Source: an uncultured Caulobacter sp. (lineage in GTDB: Bacteria > Pseudomonadota > Alphaproteobacteria > Caulobacterales > Caulobacteraceae). From it: a stretch of DNA of 64,000 bases. Location of the stretch: positions 1-64,000 of the forward strand of contig CALALX010000003.1 of the NCBI GenBank assembly GCA_937925635.1, given 5' to 3'. Within the stretch, counting starts at the first letter, position 1; each line of letters opens with the position of its first letter. The translations under genes and the position numbers were made by a program. A model generated the notes under the pieces. It had not been told where the DNA came from and did not search any database. It worked only from the letters and a program-made list of their open reading frames with translations. Positions 8,037 through 17,148 of this stretch are shown piece by piece.

Positions 8037-8309
8037 ATGGCCCCCATATCTGAATCGATCGCACAAAAGCTCACCGATGCGTTCCAGCCGACACGGCTGG
8101 AGGTCGTGGACGACTCCGATCGCCATGCCGGGCACGCCGGCCATCGCGAGGGCGGCGGCAGCCACTTCAACGTCATGATCGAGTCGGGAGCCTTCGCGGG
8201 CGTTCCGCGTGTGATGCGCCAGCGGCAGGTCTACGCCGTGCTCGCCGATGAACTCGCCGGCCCGGTGCACGCCTTGTCGTTGAGGCTGTTCGCGCCCGGG
8301 GAAGGTTAG
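8037..8309 (+). CDS. bolA: BolA family protein
   Basis: 90 residues from the ATG at 8037; an upstream in-frame ATG at 7983 would add a non-conserved tail. The segments LEVVDDSDRHAGH and SHFNVMIESGAF carry the BolA beta-alpha fold, with the invariant His in the later VHALSLRLFAP region. BolA proteins pair with monothiol glutaredoxins to handle [2Fe-2S] clusters and influence the envelope. The stop overlaps that of the converging receiver gene by 3 bases (8307-8309 against 8306-8308). Divergent position relative to the J-domain gene is conserved in the class. Confidence 0.92.
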   Translation: MAPISESIAQKLTDAFQPTRLEVVDDSDRHAGHAGHREGGGSHFNVMIESGAFAGVPRVMRQRQVYAVLADELAGPVHALSLRLFAPGEG

Positions 8310-8674
8310 CTGGTCACCAGCCCTGTCAGGGCCCGCTCCAGGTCGCTCTGCCGGAACGGCTTCTGCAAGACCGGGGCGTCGGTGTGGTCGCCCTCGACAC
8401 CGGCCGCGCCGTACCCGCTGGCGAAGGCGAACGGCACGCCACGCGCCTTCAGGGCGTCGGCGACCGGGAAGATCGGGCGGCCGGCCACATTTACGTCGAG
8501 CAGGGCCGCGTCGATCTCGGCCGTGCTGGCGAGCATCATGGCCTCGTCGAAATCCGGGGCGGGACCGACCACCGAGCATCCGAAATCGGCCAACATGTCC
8601 TCGACGAGCATCGAGACCAGCATCTCGTCCTCGACAACGAGCACGCGTAGGCCGGAAAGAGCTTCGCTCGCCAC
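8306..8674 (-). CDS. Single-domain response regulator (receiver only)
   Basis: 122 residues forming just a CheY-like receiver: acidic pair VVEDEM, phospho-acceptor Asp in AALLDVNVAG, Thr/Ser position in FASGYG, and the conserved Lys-Pro in VLQKPFR. With no output domain it probably passes phosphate on or acts by protein contact. It lies 3 bases downstream of the HWE kinase gene on the same strand, so that kinase is the obvious donor. Similar kinase-receiver pairs in alphaproteobacteria act in light and stress responses. Confidence 0.92.
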   Translation of the reverse strand: MASEALSGLRVLVVEDEMLVSMLVEDMLADFGCSVVGPAPDFDEAMMLASTAEIDAALLDVNVAGRPIFPVADALKARGVPFAFASGYGAAGVEGDHTDAPVLQKPFRQSDLERALTGLVTS

Positions 8675-8677
8675 GCC

Positions 8678-10300
8678 TCAGTCCTTTTCAACGAGCGCCG
8701 ACATCGGCAGGCGGATGAAGCAGGCCACGCCCTGTTCACGGTAGTCCAGTGTCACGCTGCCGCCGAGCTCGGCGGCGAGGCCATGTTCGAGAAGGCGCGA
8801 GCCGAATCCGCGCCGTACGGGTGGCGAAACGGGCGGTCCGTTTGCTTCCCGCCAGTCGAGTTCCAGGTTCCCGTCCCGCACGCTCCAGGCGATCGTCAGG
8901 ATGCCCCTCGCCACGGAAAGAGCGCCATACTTGACCGCGTTGGTCGCCAGCTCGTGGATCGCCAGACTCACCGCCACGGCGGCCTTGGGGCTCAGCTGGA
9001 TGTCGGGCCCCCCTTCGAGGATCGTCTGGCCGTCGCCGCCCAAGGCGCCGAGTTCATTGTGGATCACCTCGCGCAGGCGGGCGCCCTGCCAGTTCTCCCG
9101 GGTCAGGAGGTTGTGGGTTTCCGACAAGGCCAGCAGGCGGGCTTCGAACGCTTCCTTGAACTCGGCGGGCGTGCGGGCGCTGCGGAGGGTTTGGTGTGCG
9201 ATCGATTGGACGGCCGCGAGCGTGTTCTTGACCCGATGATTCAGCTCGTTGAGCATCAGGCGTTGACGGTCCTCGGCCTGTCGGCGCTCGGTGATGTCCA
9301 GCGAAACGCCCGCCATGCGCTTGGCCGGACCGCCCGGGACAATGGCGTCCGCCCGGCCCCGGGCGTGAACCCAGCGAACCTGCCCGTCGGGCCAGATCAC
9401 CCGGTACTCGATGTCGTAGTCCGAGCCGTCACGGATCGCCGCTTCCATGGCCGCTTGCATCCTGGCGCGGTCGTCAGGATGGATCGACATGACGAGGTCG
9501 TCGAAGCCGAAACTCTCGTCCACGCGGCGCCCGTAGTTCGCCTTGCAGAGATCGGACGCCTCGTAGGCGCGGCTGTCGACGTCCAGGGCCCAGGACCCCA
9601 TCCGGCCAGCGTTCAGGGCGAACGTCAGCCGCTCCGCCAGCCGGGACTCGGCGGTATGGCGCGCCTTGCCGTCGTCGTCCGTGTCGTCCCGCGCCCGCAT
9701 GGCGTCCATGGCCGCGGCGCCCAAGCCGGCGACGCCCAGAACCAGCCGTTCGTGATCGCCCGTGAAGCGCCCCGGCTCCCCATGGCCGAAGAACAGGCCT
9801 CCGAGGACCCTGCCGGAACGGGACTTCACGGGAACCGCCAGGTAGCTGCGCACCGGCAGATGGCCGGCGGGCATGCCGTGATCGGGCGGCAAACGACCAT
9901 AGCGCGGATCGGCGAGGATATCGTCGGAACGGACCACGCTCTCGCCGGTGAAGGTGGGGGCGAAAACGGCGGTGTTGCGCGGCATCGGGAAGCCTTCGAA
10001 CGCCGATCGTGGGGCCCCGGAGAGGCTGAAAAGCATGTAGCCTTCGCCGCGGTCGTCCACGACGTTGTAGAAGAACGCCCCAAACGCCGCGCCGGTCAGT
10101 TCGACGCCGCCATCGACGACCGCCTGGACGATGGCGCCGATATCGTGGCCCGCGGCGATGGCCTCGCCTATCCGGAGCAGGGCGTGCGTTCGCCGGGTTT
10201 CCTCCGCCAGCGCGGCTTCAAGCGCGACGACGCGACCAGCTAAGCTCTCTCCCGCTCCGCGGTCTCTAACGGCTGCAGACACCACGCCCCCCGAACGCAA
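8678..10300 (-). CDS. GAF-PAS sensor histidine kinase of the HWE family
   Basis: 540 residues, no membrane segments, so a cytoplasmic sensor. Residues about 45-205 form a GAF domain and about 225-345 a PAS domain ending in the MAGVSLDITERRQAE linker. The kinase core starts with the phospho-acceptor His in LNELNHRVKNTLAAV, then HELATNAVKYGAL, and ends with the W-x-E signature LDWREANGP that names the HWE family. No chromophore cysteine of the phytochrome type is evident. TTG start at 10300; a GTG a few codons on is possible. It is the upstream gene of a pair with the single-domain receiver. Confidence 0.92.
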   Translation of the reverse strand: MRSGGVVSAAVRDRGAGESLAGRVVALEAALAEETRRTHALLRIGEAIAAGHDIGAIVQAVVDGGVELTGAAFGAFFYNVVDDRGEGYMLFSLSGAPRSAFEGFPMPRNTAVFAPTFTGESVVRSDDILADPRYGRLPPDHGMPAGHLPVRSYLAVPVKSRSGRVLGGLFFGHGEPGRFTGDHERLVLGVAGLGAAAMDAMRARDDTDDDGKARHTAESRLAERLTFALNAGRMGSWALDVDSRAYEASDLCKANYGRRVDESFGFDDLVMSIHPDDRARMQAAMEAAIRDGSDYDIEYRVIWPDGQVRWVHARGRADAIVPGGPAKRMAGVSLDITERRQAEDRQRLMLNELNHRVKNTLAAVQSIAHQTLRSARTPAEFKEAFEARLLALSETHNLLTRENWQGARLREVIHNELGALGGDGQTILEGGPDIQLSPKAAVAVSLAIHELATNAVKYGALSVARGILTIAWSVRDGNLELDWREANGPPVSPPVRRGFGSRLLEHGLAAELGGSVTLDYREQGVACFIRLPMSALVEKD

Positions 10301-10353
10301 AAGACACTACGCGTTATCGCCGAACGCCTGACGACGCGGCCGAGTTCCCGTCG

Positions 10354-11664
10354 TTAACCCGAATGGTCCTCCAGCCAGGCGCCCTCGGGGTTCAGCCGGG
10401 GGCTGATGCGCAGGCCGGTGATCTGGTTCCGTCGACGTTTGACGACCTGGAACCGGTGGTGATGGAAGATAAAGGTCTGTCCCTCGTCGGGGATCGTCTG
10501 GGCCTCGTGGATCACCAGGCCGGCGATGGTGACCGCCTGGTCGTCCGGCAGGTCCCAGTCCAGCGCTCGGTTCAGGTCGCGGACGGTCACCGAGCCGTCG
10601 ACCTCGACCCAGCCATCATCCTGCGGCTTCACGCCCTCGACGGCGGTGTCGTGCTCGTCGTCGATTTCGCCGACGATCTCTTCCAGGATGTCCTCCAGAG
10701 TGACGACGCCCTGCAGGACGCCGTACTCGTCGACAACCAGCGCGAAGTGGTAGCGGCGCTTCAGGAAGGCGTTGAGCTGGTCCTTGAGCTTGGTGGTGTC
10801 GGGCGTGAACCACGGCTTGCGGGCCAGATCCGCGACATCGATCTCATCGAGGCCGACGTCGCGGTCGGACATCTCCTTGATCACGTCCTTCACATGCAGG
10901 ACGCCGATGATGTTGTCGGGATCGTGGCGCCACAGCGGCACCCGACTGTGGCCGGAGTCGAGGGCCAGCTTCACCAGCATCTTGGCCGGTTGTTCGGCGT
11001 CAAGCATGAACACCGACTTGCGGTGGACCATGACTTCGCTGACGTCCATTTCGCTGAGGTCAAGCACGCCGCCGAGCATGCGGCGATCGCCGCTTTCGAC
11101 CACGCCCTCGGAGTGGTGGTATTCGACCGCGCCGCGGATTTCCTCGTGGGCGGCGAGGACGTCGGTCTCCATCGACAGCTTGATCCCGAACGGCCGCAGG
11201 GTCTGGCGCACGATCCACTGCGCGCCGTTGGCCAGCGGCCCGAAGACCCGCACGGTCCAGTAGGTCGGGATCGACAGGGCGCGCGAGACAGCTTCCGGGC
11301 GGGTGATGGCCAGGGTCTTGGGCAGGATCTCACCGAAGACCACGACCAGGACGGTCATGACCACGGTCGACATCAGCACCCCTATCGCGCCCGGGAAGGC
11401 CGCGCCCAGCACGCTGGTGGTCAGGGCCGAGGCGCCGATGTTGACGACATTGTTCGACAGCAGGATGGCGCCGATCATCGTCTCCTGGTTGCCCATCAGC
11501 CGGTTGATCCGGCCGGCGGCGCGGTCCCCTTCGCGCTCGAGCTGGTGCATCCGGCCGCGGCTGGCGGCCGTCATCGAGGTTTCCGCGGCGGAGATCAGAG
11601 CGCCGATGGCGAGCAGGAAGACCAGCGACGGGGCGAGACCCAGGACCAGGGCCCAGATGTTCAC
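10354..11664 (-). CDS. HlyC/CorC (CNNM-CBS) family transporter
   Basis: 436 residues. The N-terminal CNNM (DUF21) membrane domain of three to four segments includes ISAAETSMTAAS and NNVVNIGASALTTS; two CBS domains follow (VMVHRKSVFML..., HVKDVIKE, then VVDEYGVLQGVVTLEDILE), and a CorC/HlyC C-terminal domain ends near 420. Family members export or regulate Mg2+ or Co2+. GTG start at 11664 overlaps the aroB stop by four bases (GTGA), so translation is coupled to aroK-aroB; this order also occurs in relatives. Confidence 0.93.
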   Translation of the reverse strand: MNIWALVLGLAPSLVFLLAIGALISAAETSMTAASRGRMHQLEREGDRAAGRINRLMGNQETMIGAILLSNNVVNIGASALTTSVLGAAFPGAIGVLMSTVVMTVLVVVFGEILPKTLAITRPEAVSRALSIPTYWTVRVFGPLANGAQWIVRQTLRPFGIKLSMETDVLAAHEEIRGAVEYHHSEGVVESGDRRMLGGVLDLSEMDVSEVMVHRKSVFMLDAEQPAKMLVKLALDSGHSRVPLWRHDPDNIIGVLHVKDVIKEMSDRDVGLDEIDVADLARKPWFTPDTTKLKDQLNAFLKRRYHFALVVDEYGVLQGVVTLEDILEEIVGEIDDEHDTAVEGVKPQDDGWVEVDGSVTVRDLNRALDWDLPDDQAVTIAGLVIHEAQTIPDEGQTFIFHHHRFQVVKRRRNQITGLRISPRLNPEGAWLEDHSG

Positions 11665-12776
11665 GACAGAGCTCCTTCGGAGATCAGGAAGTCGCGCAAT
11701 GGCGCCGGGTCGACGCCCTTGGCGGTGAGCGCCTCGCCGATACGTCGGGCGAGGACGAAGGTCAGCTTGCCGCCCTCGGCCTTCTTGTCCTGTCCCATGT
11801 GGGCGATCAGGCGGTCGGCGTGGAAGCTGGCGCCTTGCGGCAGCGCGTCGAGACGGGTTGGCAGGCCCGCGGCCTTCAGCGCCCCCTCGACGCGGGCGGC
11901 GTCGATGTCGGGGCAGAGGCCCAGCCTGGCCGAAAACCGGAAAGCCATGGCGCAGCCGGCGCCGACGGCCTCGCCATGCTTGAGCGCTTCGCCGAAGCCG
12001 GTCTCGGCCTCCAGGGCGTGGCCGAAGGTGTGGCCCAGATTCAGCAGGGCCCTGCGTCCCTGCTCCCGTTCGTCTTCGGTGACGATCTCGGCCTTCATCT
12101 CCACCGAGCGGGCGACGGCGTGGGCCAGCGCCTCGACGTCGCCAGCCAGCACCGCTTCGCCGTTACCCTCAAGCCAAGCGAAGAAGGCCGGGTCGCCCAG
12201 CATGCCGTACTTGATGACCTCGGCGTAGCCGCAGGCCATCTCGCGCGCCGGCAGGGTGGCCAGGATGTCGAGGTCGGCCAGCACCAGCCGGGGCTGATGG
12301 AAGGCGCCGATCAGATTTTTGCCACGCGGCGTGTCGATGGCGGTCTTGCCCCCGACCGAACTGTCGACCTGCGCGAGCAGGCTGGTCGGGATCTGGATGA
12401 AGTCGATGCCGCGCTTGTAGATCGCGGCCGCGAATCCGGCGAGGTCGCCGACAACGCCGCCGCCGAACGCGACGATCAGGTCGCCGCGATCAAGCTCCAG
12501 GGCCAGGAGTCTGTCGGACAGGTCCGCCAGGCCCTCGAAACTCTTGCTCGCCTCGCCGGCCGGGACCGTGATGACGTCGACCGCCACGCCGGCCCGTTCC
12601 AGCGCCGCCGACAGGCGCTCGCCATGGTGCTCGCCGACGTTGCTGTCGGTGACGATCACGGTGCGACGGTTCTTCAGCAGCGGGACGATATGCTCGCCCG
12701 CGCGATCGATCAGGCCGGGGCCGACGAGAACGTCATAGGCCCGATCTCCCAGGCCCACTGGAATGGTGCGGATCAC
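11661..12776 (-). CDS. aroB: 3-dehydroquinate synthase
   Basis: 371 residues, full length. Converts DAHP to 3-dehydroquinate, the second shikimate-pathway step, with NAD and a divalent metal. Visible hallmarks are AFGGGVVGDLAGFAA, the QVDSSVGGKTAIDTPRGKN stretch, metal-binding EVIKYGML, and LNLGHTFGHALE. GTG start at 12776 overlaps the aroK stop by four bases. It is the middle gene of aroK-aroB-corC. Confidence 0.97.
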   Translation of the reverse strand: MIRTIPVGLGDRAYDVLVGPGLIDRAGEHIVPLLKNRRTVIVTDSNVGEHHGERLSAALERAGVAVDVITVPAGEASKSFEGLADLSDRLLALELDRGDLIVAFGGGVVGDLAGFAAAIYKRGIDFIQIPTSLLAQVDSSVGGKTAIDTPRGKNLIGAFHQPRLVLADLDILATLPAREMACGYAEVIKYGMLGDPAFFAWLEGNGEAVLAGDVEALAHAVARSVEMKAEIVTEDEREQGRRALLNLGHTFGHALEAETGFGEALKHGEAVGAGCAMAFRFSARLGLCPDIDAARVEGALKAAGLPTRLDALPQGASFHADRLIAHMGQDKKAEGGKLTFVLARRIGEALTAKGVDPAPLRDFLISEGALS

Positions 12777-13327
12777 GCCTCGGCCCCCGCCAGGTGCTGC
12801 GTCAGCGCCGCCACGATGGCCTCGACGGCCTCGTGGTGCGGCGTGTCGCCGGTTTCCACCCGGACGTCCGCCTGGGCGTAGATCGGATAGCGGACCTCAG
12901 CCAATTCCCGCAGGACCTCCAACGGATCCTTGCCGCGCACCAACGGCCGGGTGTCCTTGCGCGAGATGCGGCGCGCGAGCAGCTCCAGGTCCGCCTTCAG
13001 CCAGACCGAAATCGCGCGGCCCTTGATCAGGGCGCGGGTCTCGTCGTTGATGAAGGCCCCGCCGCCGGTGGCTAGCACGTGCGGTCCCTCGTCCATGAGC
13101 CGCGCGATCACCTTGCGCTCACCCTCGCGAAACGCCTGTTCGCCGAAGGTCTCGAATATGTCGCTGATCGTGCGGCCGGCCGCGGCCTCGACCTCGCTGT
13201 CGGCGTCGCGAAACGGCAGGTCGAGCGCCAGCGCCAGGCGGCGTCCGATGCTGCTCTTTCCCACGCCCATGAGGCCGACGAGGGCGATGGTCTTTCGGCG
13301 AAGTCTCGGGTCCGGGGTCATGGCCAT
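12773..13327 (-). CDS. aroK: Shikimate kinase
   Basis: 184 residues. Phosphorylates shikimate at the 3-hydroxyl. The P-loop GLMGVGKSS is at residues 18-26, the shikimate-binding DADSEVE follows near 41, the ATGGGAF glycine loop is near 86, and the LID segment contains RPLVRGKDPLE. First gene of a coupled aroK-aroB-corC unit; the promoter must lie in the 100-base gap shared with the divergent secreted protein gene. Confidence 0.96.
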   Translation of the reverse strand: MAMTPDPRLRRKTIALVGLMGVGKSSIGRRLALALDLPFRDADSEVEAAAGRTISDIFETFGEQAFREGERKVIARLMDEGPHVLATGGGAFINDETRALIKGRAISVWLKADLELLARRISRKDTRPLVRGKDPLEVLRELAEVRYPIYAQADVRVETGDTPHHEAVEAIVAALTQHLAGAEA

Positions 13328-13427
13328 CCCCCGCTTACACGACGCAGGCCTTTCCGGCCAAGGTTCATCCCTCCCGCCCGGGGAGAAGGTCTCCCGTCCG
13401 GCGACCGTCCGGTGCTAGGGTCGCGGC

Positions 13428-14519
13428 ATGCGCCTGTCCGCCCTCGCTCTGACCGCCGCTCTTTTCGCCTGGCCCGCGCTTGCGCAGGTCGAGGTCCAGC
13501 CGCTCGCCGCGCCGGATTACTTTTCGCAGGGATCGCGCGACACGGGCCTGCCCGCCGACCTGTGGCGCGGAACCTCGCCGACGGTGGCGGCCGACCTCAT
13601 CCCGACCATCGGCGACAAGCCCTTGACCCCGGCGGCGCGTGACCTTGCCTGGAGGCTGATGGCGACCGCAGCGGTCGGGCCCGAGGGCGTCGGCCGCGAG
13701 CCCGCCATGGCCGCCGCCCGCATCCGGGCCCTGCTGGCGCTGGGCCGCCCGCGTGAGGCATGGGCCGCCGCCGATCGCGCCGCCAACCTGCCGACCAATC
13801 CCGCTCTGGCCGAGGCGGTCGCCGAGACCGCGCTGATCCTGGGCGAAGACGAGCGCGCCTGCCGCGTCGCCGACGAGCTGTCGATCGGCCGGGGGGAGGT
13901 CTACTGGCTGCGGTTGCGCGCCTTCTGCCAGGCTCGCGCCGGCCAGACGGACGCCGCCCAGCTGACGCTGACGTTGGCCAGCGAGAGACAGCGCGACCCC
14001 GTCGTCTCCCGGCTCATCGGGGCGGTGATCGCCGGCGCGGGCGATCCGGGCGCGGCCTCGGTGCGCAACGGCCTGGAGTATGCGCTGTCGCGCCGCCTGG
14101 CCCTCGACGTCGCGGCCGCCAAAGGCGCTCCGGCCGCCGTCGCGGCCATGATCGGCGGTCCCGACCCCGTGGCGGAGCCCGCCGATACTGGCGTCGCCGG
14201 ACGCCACCAGGCCGCCGTCCTGATCGCCCTGGCTCTGGGCGCGACGCCGACGGCCGAGCAACGCGGAGTCATCGCCCGCCTCGCCGCGCAGCCTAGCCTG
14301 GCGTCTCCGGCTCGCCTCGCCGCGCTCGATCTCGCCGCCGACGCCGGCGCCCAGGGCGAGGTCGCGCTGCTGGTCCTGGCCGTCGTGGGCGAGGCCGACG
14401 GCAAGGCGCTGCGCGCCGCCGATCAAGCGCGTCTGGTCTCCGCCCTCCGCCGGGTCGGACTGACCGACGCCGCGACGGCTTTCGCCGGGGAGGCCTTTGC
14501 GGCGCTCCAGGTCGAATGA
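13428..14519 (+). CDS. Secreted helical-repeat protein of unknown function
   Basis: 363 residues. The first 19 residues (MRLSALALTAALFAWPALA) are a Sec signal peptide with an ALA cleavage site. The rest is Ala/Leu-rich, helical and looks like degenerate TPR-type repeats (for example IRALLALGRPREAWAAADRA and AEAVAETALILGEDERACRV), so a periplasmic scaffold or binding role is plausible. The stop overlaps the xerD start by four bases. No known domain is recognised. Confidence 0.8.
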   Translation: MRLSALALTAALFAWPALAQVEVQPLAAPDYFSQGSRDTGLPADLWRGTSPTVAADLIPTIGDKPLTPAARDLAWRLMATAAVGPEGVGREPAMAAARIRALLALGRPREAWAAADRAANLPTNPALAEAVAETALILGEDERACRVADELSIGRGEVYWLRLRAFCQARAGQTDAAQLTLTLASERQRDPVVSRLIGAVIAGAGDPGAASVRNGLEYALSRRLALDVAAAKGAPAAVAAMIGGPDPVAEPADTGVAGRHQAAVLIALALGATPTAEQRGVIARLAAQPSLASPARLAALDLAADAGAQGEVALLVLAVVGEADGKALRAADQARLVSALRRVGLTDAATAFAGEAFAALQVE

Positions 14520-15424
14520 GCGAAGGCTGGACCGACGCGTTCCTGGAGATGATGGCCGTTGAACGCGCCGCGGCCCGCAATACCCTGACGGCTTACGGCA
14601 AGGACCTCGCCGACGCCTCGGCCTGGCTCGCGGCCAGGGGACGGGACCTGTCGACCGCATCGACCGAGGACGTCGAGGCCTACTTCGCCAACCTCGGCGC
14701 CATCGGACTGTCGCCCGCCACCGCCGCCCGCCGCCGCGCCGCCGTGCGCCAGTTCTACCGCTTCGTGCTGGGCGAGGGCTGGCGCCAGGACGATCCGTCC
14801 CGTCGAGTCGAGGCGCCCAGGAAGGGCCGGCCATTGCCCAAGGTGCTGTCGCGCGATGAGGTCGAGCGTCTAATCGCGGCGGCGGCGGCGAAAGACGGCG
14901 GACAGGGTCTGCGGCTGGCGGCCCTGATCGAGCTGACCTATGCCTCCGGCATGCGGGTGTCGGAGGTCATGGGACTGCCGCTGGCCGCCGTCGCCCGCGA
15001 TCCGGCCTACCTGATCGTCAAGGGCAAGGGCGGCAAGGAGCGCCTCGCCCCGCTCAACACGGCCGCGCGCGCAGCCGTGAAGCGCTGGCTGGACGTTCGC
15101 AACGCCTTCGTTCCCAAGGGCGCCGCGGCCAATCCCTGGCTGTTTCCGTCTCGCGGCGCGGGCGGTCGGCTGACCCCGCGCCGGTTCTCGCAACTGCTTG
15201 AGGCGGCCGCCCTGGCCGCCGGCATCGACCGCGAGAAGGTCAGCCCGCACGTCCTGCGCCACGCCTTCGCGACGCACCTGCTGGAAGGCGGCGCCGACCT
15301 GCGCGTCGTCCAGACCCTGCTAGGCCATGCCGACATCGCGACCACCCAGATCTACACTCACGTCGCGGGCGACCGGCTGGCGGAGGTGGTGAAGACAAAG
15401 CACCCGCTGGCGCGTAAGGACTAG
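14516..15424 (+). CDS. xerD: Tyrosine site-specific recombinase XerD
   Basis: 302 residues. XerD with XerC resolves chromosome dimers at dif under FtsK control. An N-terminal SAM-like core-binding domain (about 1-90) is followed by the catalytic domain with Arg in GMRVSEV, Lys in VKGKGGKE, His-x-x-Arg in HVLRHAFATH, His in LLGHADIATTQ, and the Tyr nucleophile in IYTHV. Translation is coupled to the preceding secreted protein by an ATGA overlap. No mobile-element features surround it, so this is the housekeeping recombinase rather than a phage integrase. Confidence 0.94.
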   Translation: MSEGWTDAFLEMMAVERAAARNTLTAYGKDLADASAWLAARGRDLSTASTEDVEAYFANLGAIGLSPATAARRRAAVRQFYRFVLGEGWRQDDPSRRVEAPRKGRPLPKVLSRDEVERLIAAAAAKDGGQGLRLAALIELTYASGMRVSEVMGLPLAAVARDPAYLIVKGKGGKERLAPLNTAARAAVKRWLDVRNAFVPKGAAANPWLFPSRGAGGRLTPRRFSQLLEAAALAAGIDREKVSPHVLRHAFATHLLEGGADLRVVQTLLGHADIATTQIYTHVAGDRLAEVVKTKHPLARKD

Positions 15425-15445
15425 GCGTTGCACGGAGTCGTCGCA

Positions 15446-15850
15446 TTGAACCTACGTCAGGTCCTGATCTCCGCCGTCGCGGCGCTCGCCGTCGGGCCCG
15501 CGTTCTCGCAGGAGAGCGCCCCGCGCGCGGCTGACCCGATCTTCGCGCCGCGCGAGGATTCGTTCATCGGACGACTGGGACCGGCCGGGCGCTTCTATCC
15601 GGATATCGCGGCCCGCGACCGGATCATCCCCGGCGAAGCCGTCATCGAATGCATCCTCCACGCCGATGCGACCCTGCACGAATGCCGGGTGATTTCGGAG
15701 ACGCCGCGGCGTCACGGTTTCGGCGAGGCCGCCCAGCGTATGGCGAGGGCGAAGATTCTGCTCGCGGCCCCCCGCCTGGTCAACGGTCAGCGTGTCGACC
15801 GCGAACCGGTCCGCATGACCGTGCCGTTCTCCCCGCCGACGGCGCACTAG
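15446..15850 (+). CDS. Secreted protein resembling a TonB C-terminal domain
   Basis: 134 residues from a TTG at 15446, preferred over a TTG at 15428 because GGAG lies 8 bases upstream of it. A signal peptide (about 22 residues, ending AFSQ) is followed by a single small domain in which GEAVIECILHADATLHECRVISE and the later RMTVPFS resemble the beta-strands of TonB C-terminal domains. There is no membrane anchor or Pro-rich spacer, so it is not a working TonB by itself. The function is unknown. Confidence 0.7.
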   Translation: MNLRQVLISAVAALAVGPAFSQESAPRAADPIFAPREDSFIGRLGPAGRFYPDIAARDRIIPGEAVIECILHADATLHECRVISETPRRHGFGEAAQRMARAKILLAAPRLVNGQRVDREPVRMTVPFSPPTAH

Positions 15851-15872
15851 TCTCTGAAGGAGCGACTTACCA

Positions 15873-16094
15873 ATGTCCGATGAAACCCGCGACAGCAACG
15901 GCACGGTCCTCGCCGACGGCGACAGTGTCACCCTGATCAAGGACCTGAAGGTCAAGGGTTCGGGCGGCGTGACGCTGAAGCGCGGGACGCTGGTGAAGAA
16001 GATCCGGCTGACCGGCGACCCCGACGAGATCGAGGCGAACGTCGAGAAGGTGAGGGGCCTCGTGCTCAGGACCGAGTTCGTGAAGAAGGCCTAG
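15873..16094 (+). CDS. PhnA/YjdM-domain small protein
   Basis: 73 residues with an AAGGAG site upstream. The sequence GTVLADGDSVTLIKDLKVKG followed by LKRGTLVKKIRL is the PhnA C-terminal (SH3-like) domain, here without the zinc ribbon that precedes it in longer homologues. Despite the historic name, a role in phosphonate use is not supported by context. The next gene, an MscS channel, starts 12 bases later, suggesting co-transcription. Confidence 0.85.
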   Translation: MSDETRDSNGTVLADGDSVTLIKDLKVKGSGGVTLKRGTLVKKIRLTGDPDEIEANVEKVRGLVLRTEFVKKA

Positions 16095-16106
16095 GGCCGC
16101 TCTCCG

Positions 16107-17120
16107 ATGCAGCAGGAAATCAAACAGCTCGAACAGCTTGAGGAGATCGTTCTCTTCACCGTCGGCAAGACGCCGGTGACGGCGGGCGGTTTGATCGCGG
16201 CGTTGATCACCGTGGTCGTCGCGCTGATCGCGGCGCGGCTCATCGGCATGGCGATGTCCCGCCTGCGCGGGCGGGTCAGCCGCGGCGGCCCGGCACTCTA
16301 CATCGTCGAGAAGCTGTCGGCCTACGGGCTGATCGTGTTTGGCGTCATCGCCGGGGTCTCGACGCTCGGGGTCGACCTGTCCTCGCTGGCGGTGTTCGGC
16401 GGCGCGCTCGGCGTCGGCGTCGGTCTGGGCCTGCAGGGCGTGGTCAAGGAGTTTGTCTCCGGCATCGTGCTGATCTTCGACGAGGAGCTGCGCGTCGGCG
16501 ACTACATCGAACTGGAGAGCGGCCAGCGCGGCGTGGTTCATGAAATCGGCGCGCGGGCGACCCGTATCCGCAACAACGACAGCGTCGACATCCTGATCCC
16601 CAACAGCCAGCTGATCCAGGGGACGGTGACCAACTGGACCCTGCGCGGCCACACCCGCCGGATCCGCATCCCTTTCCGCGTCGCCTACAGCGTCGACAAG
16701 GAGAAGGTGCGTGACGCGGTGCTGGAGGCAGCCAAGGCGGTGCCGTTCACCCTGCCGGACAGCGCCACCTACAGGACCCAGGTCTGGCTGGTCGGATTTG
16801 GCGAGTCCGGTCTGAACTACGAACTGGTGGTCTGGCCCCGATTGGAGGCGGTCAAGCGGCCCAACGCCATCCAGGCCGCCTACACTTGGGCTATCGACGA
16901 CGCCCTGCGCAACGCCGGCATTGAGATGCCCTTCCCACAACGCGATCTGCACATCCGTTCGGTGTTCGGGGAACAGGGCGACGACGCCCGCCGCACGCTG
17001 AAGCTGCAGAGCGGCGGGTCCACCGCCAGGGGGCGCCGCCGCCGGGCCTCGACCAACGACGCCATCGAGGACACCCTGAGCGTCGGGCACGACGAGCCGG
17101 AGGCTCCGCGCAAGCCTTGA
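16107..17120 (+). CDS. Small-conductance mechanosensitive channel (MscS family)
   Basis: 337 residues. Two to three N-terminal membrane segments (about 25-50, 65-90, 95-125), the last being the Gly/Ala-rich pore helix with FGGALGVGVGLGLQGV, lead into the cytoplasmic beta domain (FDEELRVGDYIELESG ... NNDSVDILIPNSQLI) and the alpha-beta vestibule. It should open on membrane tension to release solutes. The basic C-terminal tail after residue 305 is not conserved in the family. Confidence 0.93.
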   Translation: MQQEIKQLEQLEEIVLFTVGKTPVTAGGLIAALITVVVALIAARLIGMAMSRLRGRVSRGGPALYIVEKLSAYGLIVFGVIAGVSTLGVDLSSLAVFGGALGVGVGLGLQGVVKEFVSGIVLIFDEELRVGDYIELESGQRGVVHEIGARATRIRNNDSVDILIPNSQLIQGTVTNWTLRGHTRRIRIPFRVAYSVDKEKVRDAVLEAAKAVPFTLPDSATYRTQVWLVGFGESGLNYELVVWPRLEAVKRPNAIQAAYTWAIDDALRNAGIEMPFPQRDLHIRSVFGEQGDDARRTLKLQSGGSTARGRRRRASTNDAIEDTLSVGHDEPEAPRKP

Positions 17121-17148
17121 CGCCTTCGCCGCACCGCCGCAAAGCTTC

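Noticed and set aside
14516..15424. Tyrosine recombinase as an integrase marking a genomic island
   Set aside because: Sequence is the housekeeping XerD type, and no attachment repeats, tRNA or phage genes are adjacent.
15873..16094. Phosphonate-use gene
   Set aside because: PhnA is a historic name; no phn genes are nearby and the protein lacks the zinc ribbon.
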